A stretch of DNA of 64,000 nt from Luteococcus sp038433155 (lineage in GTDB: Bacteria; Actinomycetota; Actinomycetes; Propionibacteriales; Propionibacteriaceae): positions 62,001-126,000 of the forward strand of contig NZ_JBCDMW010000016.1 of NCBI RefSeq assembly GCF_038433155.1. The letters are read 5' to 3'. Numbering within the stretch: the first letter of the stretch is position 1; every line of letters begins with the position of its first letter. The position numbers and the translations under genes were made by a program. Of the stretch, positions 61,034-64,000 are shown piece by piece. The notes under the pieces are model-generated. The model was not told the DNA's origin. It saw only the letters and a list, made by a program, of their open reading frames with translations, and made no database searches.

Positions 61034-64000
61034 ATGTTCGCTGGTCAGCAGCGCACCACGATCCTTGACGAACTGGCCCAGAAGCTGGGCGGCATCCTGC
61101 CCGAGATGCCCCGAGAAGACCTGCACGTGATGGTGGACCAATGGTTGGCCCACGTCCGCGACGAGGACCTGGCGGCGCTGGACCCGGCGCTGCTGGCGGA
61201 CCTGATGCAGGCCCAGCTGGAGCTGGGGCAGGTCCGTCGTGACGGCGAGAACCTGGTGCAGGTGATCCCGGCCCGGCGCGCGGGCGCCCCGACCGTGGTC
61301 CAGGTGGTGGCCGGTGACCGGCCGTTCATCGTGGACACCGTCGCGATGGCCCTGACCAGCCTGGGCTGGAGCATCCTGGACCTCTTCCACCCACAGTTCC
61401 GGGTGGTGCGGGACGACGCCGGCAAGGTGCAGCGGATCAGTCCCCGCGGGGAGGGCCAGGCGGCCGAGCCCCAGGGGGTCGCCGAGTCCTGGGTGGGGGT
61501 GCTGGCCACCCCGCCGCTGGGTGGATCGCCGAAGGAGCTGGGGCCACAGCTGGAGGGCCGGCTGCGCCAGGGGCTGGATGACCTGACCCGGGCGGTGGAG
61601 GACTTCCAGCCGATGCACGACGCGATGTGCCGGATCGCCGACGAACTGCCGCACCGTCCCGGCCACGCCAGCGCGGAGGAGCGGCAGTCCGTCGCGGAGC
61701 TCCTGCGCTACCTGGCCGACGAGCGGTTCACCTTCCTGGGCTACCGGGAGTACGACTACCGCGACGGTCAGGCGGTCCCGGTGCCCGGCACCGGGCTGGG
61801 CATCCAGCGGGGCAATGAGGAGCCCGACGCCTTCAATGCCATGCCCACCTATGATCCGGTGCTGCTGCTGGCCATCACCAAGGACTCGCGGCATGCCACG
61901 GTGCACCGCAATGTGCTGATGGACTACCTGGCCATCCGACGCTTCGACGAATCCGGCGAGGCCATCGGGGAGCAGCGCTTCCTGGGCCTGCTGGGCCAGC
62001 GCGCCTTCACCGAGAGCGTGCGCACCATCCCGTCGCTGCGGGACAAGGCCGAACGGATGATCGCCGATTTCGGCTACCCGGAGGGCAGCCACGGCGCCCG
62101 CACCGTGTGGTCGGTGATGGACGGCTTCCCCCGCGAGGAGCTCTTCCACGCCACCGTCGACGAGCTCAAGCCGGTGGTGCACGAGATCGCCCAGCTGAAG
62201 GAACGTCGCCAGGTGCGCCTCTTCCTCCGCAAGAGCGCCTGGCCCGGCCGGATGACGGCCCTGGTCTACTTCCCCCGGGACCGGTACAACACCGAGGTCC
62301 GGGAGCGGATGCAGCGGATCCTGCTGCAGGCCACGGGCGCCACCGGGATCGAGTACCAGGCCCAGGTCAGCCAGTCGGTGCTTGCCCGGCTCTACTTCAC
62401 CCTGGACCTGCCCGCGGACAGCGACGTCGAACCGGACGTCGTCGAGCTGCAGGCCAAGCTGACCGAGGCCACCCACCACTGGGACGACGACTTCATCGAC
62501 CTGGCCAAGCAGATGCCCACCGAGGAGCGCGGCATCGGCTTCCCCGACGCCTACAAGGAGGTCTACACGGCCCGCCAGGCCGTCGCGGACCTGAAGGCGC
62601 TGAACCAGGTGACCGGCGAGGACGCGATGCAGTTCGCGGTCTATGCGCCCGACGCCCCCGAAGACCCGTCGGACCTGCGGCTCAAGGTGATGCGGGTGGG
62701 TCAGGCCATGCAGCTGCAGGACGTGATGCCCCACCTCACCAGCCTGGGCGTCCGGGTGCTGGACGAACGCCCCTTCGAGATCACCCTGCGCGGCAACCAG
62801 GCGATGGTCTACGACTTCGGTCTGGACCTGGCCGGCGGCCGCCAGGGCTGGGACGAGACGGCGCGGCGTCGCTTCACCGACGCCTTCGACGCCTCTTGGC
62901 GCGGGGCCACCGAGGTGGACGCCCTCAATGCCCTGGTCACCGAGGCACAGATGACCTGGCGGCAGGTGATGGTGCTGCGCGCCATCGGCCGCTATCTGCA
63001 GCAGCTGGGCACCAGTTTCAGCCAGAGCTACATCGCCCAGACCCTGCGGGCGAACCTGCCGGTGGCCAAGCACCTGGTTGGCCTGTTCGAGACCCGCTTC
63101 GACCCGGACCTGGCCGGTGACCGGGAGCAGGCGATCGCCCAGCGGCTGGCCGAACTGGACCAGGAACTGGACGAGGTGGCGTCGCTGGACCAGGACCGGA
63201 TCCTGCGCTACTTCGTCGAGGTGATCCAGGCCACGGTGCGCACCAACTTCTTCGCCCCCGACGCCCCGGCCTTCGCGCTCAAGGTGCTGCCCGGCCAGCT
63301 CTCCCTGGCGCCCCAGCCCCGCCCCGCCTTCGAGATCTACGTCCACTCCCCGCGGGTGGAGGGCGTGCACCTGCGCTTCGGCTCGGTGGCCCGCGGTGGT
63401 CTGCGCTGGTCCGACCGACCGGAGGACTTCCGCACCGAGGTGCTGGGCCTGGTCAAGGCCCAGATGGTGAAGAACACCGTGATTGTGCCGGTGGGTGCGA
63501 AGGGCGGTTTCTTCGCCCGCCAGCTGCCCAACCCGGCCGAGGACCGCGCCGCCTGGCTGGAGGAGGGCAAGGCCTGCTACCGGCTGTTCATCGGCAGCCT
63601 GCTGAGCGTGACCGACAACATCGTCGACGGTCAGGTGGTGCCACCCAAGCGAGTGGTCCGGCATGACCAGGACGACCCCTACCTGGTGGTGGCCGCGGAC
63701 AAGGGCACCGCCAGCTTCAGCGACATCGCCAATGGCATCGCCGTCGAGCGCGGCTTCTGGCTGGGCGACGCCTTCGCCTCCGGCGGCTCGGTGGGCTACG
63801 ACCACAAGGCGATGGGGATCACCGCCCGCGGCGCTTGGGAATCGGTCAAGCACCATTTCCGGGAGCTGGGCGTGGACTGCCAGGAACAGGACTTCACCTG
63901 CGTCGGGATCGGCGACATGGCCGGCGACGTCTTCGGCAACGGGATGATGCTCTCCCGGCACACCCGGCTGGTGGCCGCCTTCAACCACCTGCACATCTTC
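61034..64000 (+). CDS. NAD-dependent glutamate dehydrogenase, large (GDH-180 type), 5' part
   Basis: The frame is open from ATG 61034 to the window end, 989 codons, and the protein should continue for several hundred residues (family length about 1,600). It converts glutamate to 2-oxoglutarate and ammonia with NAD+. The N-terminal region has ACT-like segments (VVQVVAGDRPFIVDTVAMAL). The catalytic part begins near residue 770: RVEGVHLRFGSVARGGLRWS, then VIVPVGAKGGFFARQLP with the substrate Lys, and DKGTASFSDIANGIA. GGAGAAA lies eight bases before the start. It is divergent from the DUF2505 gene. Confidence 0.93.
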   Translation, partial: MFAGQQRTTILDELAQKLGGILPEMPREDLHVMVDQWLAHVRDEDLAALDPALLADLMQAQLELGQVRRDGENLVQVIPARRAGAPTVVQVVAGDRPFIVDTVAMALTSLGWSILDLFHPQFRVVRDDAGKVQRISPRGEGQAAEPQGVAESWVGVLATPPLGGSPKELGPQLEGRLRQGLDDLTRAVEDFQPMHDAMCRIADELPHRPGHASAEERQSVAELLRYLADERFTFLGYREYDYRDGQAVPVPGTGLGIQRGNEEPDAFNAMPTYDPVLLLAITKDSRHATVHRNVLMDYLAIRRFDESGEAIGEQRFLGLLGQRAFTESVRTIPSLRDKAERMIADFGYPEGSHGARTVWSVMDGFPREELFHATVDELKPVVHEIAQLKERRQVRLFLRKSAWPGRMTALVYFPRDRYNTEVRERMQRILLQATGATGIEYQAQVSQSVLARLYFTLDLPADSDVEPDVVELQAKLTEATHHWDDDFIDLAKQMPTEERGIGFPDAYKEVYTARQAVADLKALNQVTGEDAMQFAVYAPDAPEDPSDLRLKVMRVGQAMQLQDVMPHLTSLGVRVLDERPFEITLRGNQAMVYDFGLDLAGGRQGWDETARRRFTDAFDASWRGATEVDALNALVTEAQMTWRQVMVLRAIGRYLQQLGTSFSQSYIAQTLRANLPVAKHLVGLFETRFDPDLAGDREQAIAQRLAELDQELDEVASLDQDRILRYFVEVIQATVRTNFFAPDAPAFALKVLPGQLSLAPQPRPAFEIYVHSPRVEGVHLRFGSVARGGLRWSDRPEDFRTEVLGLVKAQMVKNTVIVPVGAKGGFFARQLPNPAEDRAAWLEEGKACYRLFIGSLLSVTDNIVDGQVVPPKRVVRHDQDDPYLVVAADKGTASFSDIANGIAVERGFWLGDAFASGGSVGYDHKAMGITARGAWESVKHHFRELGVDCQEQDFTCVGIGDMAGDVFGNGMMLSRHTRLVAAFNHLHIF

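Noticed and set aside
60485..63994. Very long minus-strand frame that joins the DUF2505 gene with antisense of glutamate dehydrogenase
   Set aside because: Only the last 158 codons resemble a protein family; the rest is the shadow of the dehydrogenase.

Overview
The window is high-GC actinobacterial DNA, most likely from a member of the Propionibacteriaceae or a close relative (inference). Grounds: strong G/C third-position bias; the mtrA-mtrB-lpqB-comF-hpf-secA order shared with mycobacteria and other Actinobacteria; actinobacterial families such as DUF3052, Rv3235 and DUF6912; a B12-dependent diol dehydratase operon as in propionibacteria; and many genes with a -10 box six to eight bases before the start codon, which predicts leaderless mRNAs.

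Layout. 1-4075: end of a 3-mercaptopyruvate-type sulfurtransferase, pyruvate dehydrogenase E1 (aceE) behind a perfect palindrome, and a DUF3052 protein. 4079-19198: a complete propanediol-utilisation (Pdu) bacterial microcompartment locus in two divergent operons. The leftward one is pduU-pduV-pocR-pduQ; the rightward one is pduA-B-C-D-E-G-H-K-J-L, an eutJ-like gene, a flavoprotein-like gene, then pduN-O-P. Its diol dehydratase makes propionaldehyde inside a protein shell; PduP and PduL turn this into propionyl-phosphate, PduQ into propanol. PduO makes the cofactor and PduGH repairs the enzyme. pduF, S, T, W and X are not present here.

19199-33819: mixed genes, namely an ABC exporter, a nitrilase-family hydrolase, an SPFH protein, an aldo/keto reductase, an APC-type permease, a catalase, a coupled pair of exported proteins (C5-epimerase-like and LRR/FG-GAP surface protein), tRNA-Val, an acyltransferase and a YqeY protein. 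33893-42251: core translation and division genes (prfB, ftsE, ftsX, an M23 hydrolase, smpB), a DUF2207 protein, an FKBP isomerase, a DUF1707 protein and the tmRNA gene. 42198-44337: a small insertion bounded by copies of the tmRNA 3' end and terminator, carrying a phosphatase-like gene and an AAA/DUF4143 ATPase.

44512-64000: a TcdA-TatD fusion gene, yqgE, mtrAB-lpqB, comF, hpf, a glutamine amidotransferase, two Nudix genes, a YcaQ-type glycosylase, secA, Rv3235-like and DUF6912 genes, ku with a small coupled partner, a DUF2505 protein, and the first 989 codons of a large NAD-dependent glutamate dehydrogenase that runs off the end.

Most notable unexplained signals: a leaderless 27-codon ORF ahead of hpf that stops inside the loop of a strong hairpin; the TcdA-TatD fusion; the tmRNA-associated island; AraC-type direct repeats at the pdu promoter; and the aberrant leucine codon use of pduH.
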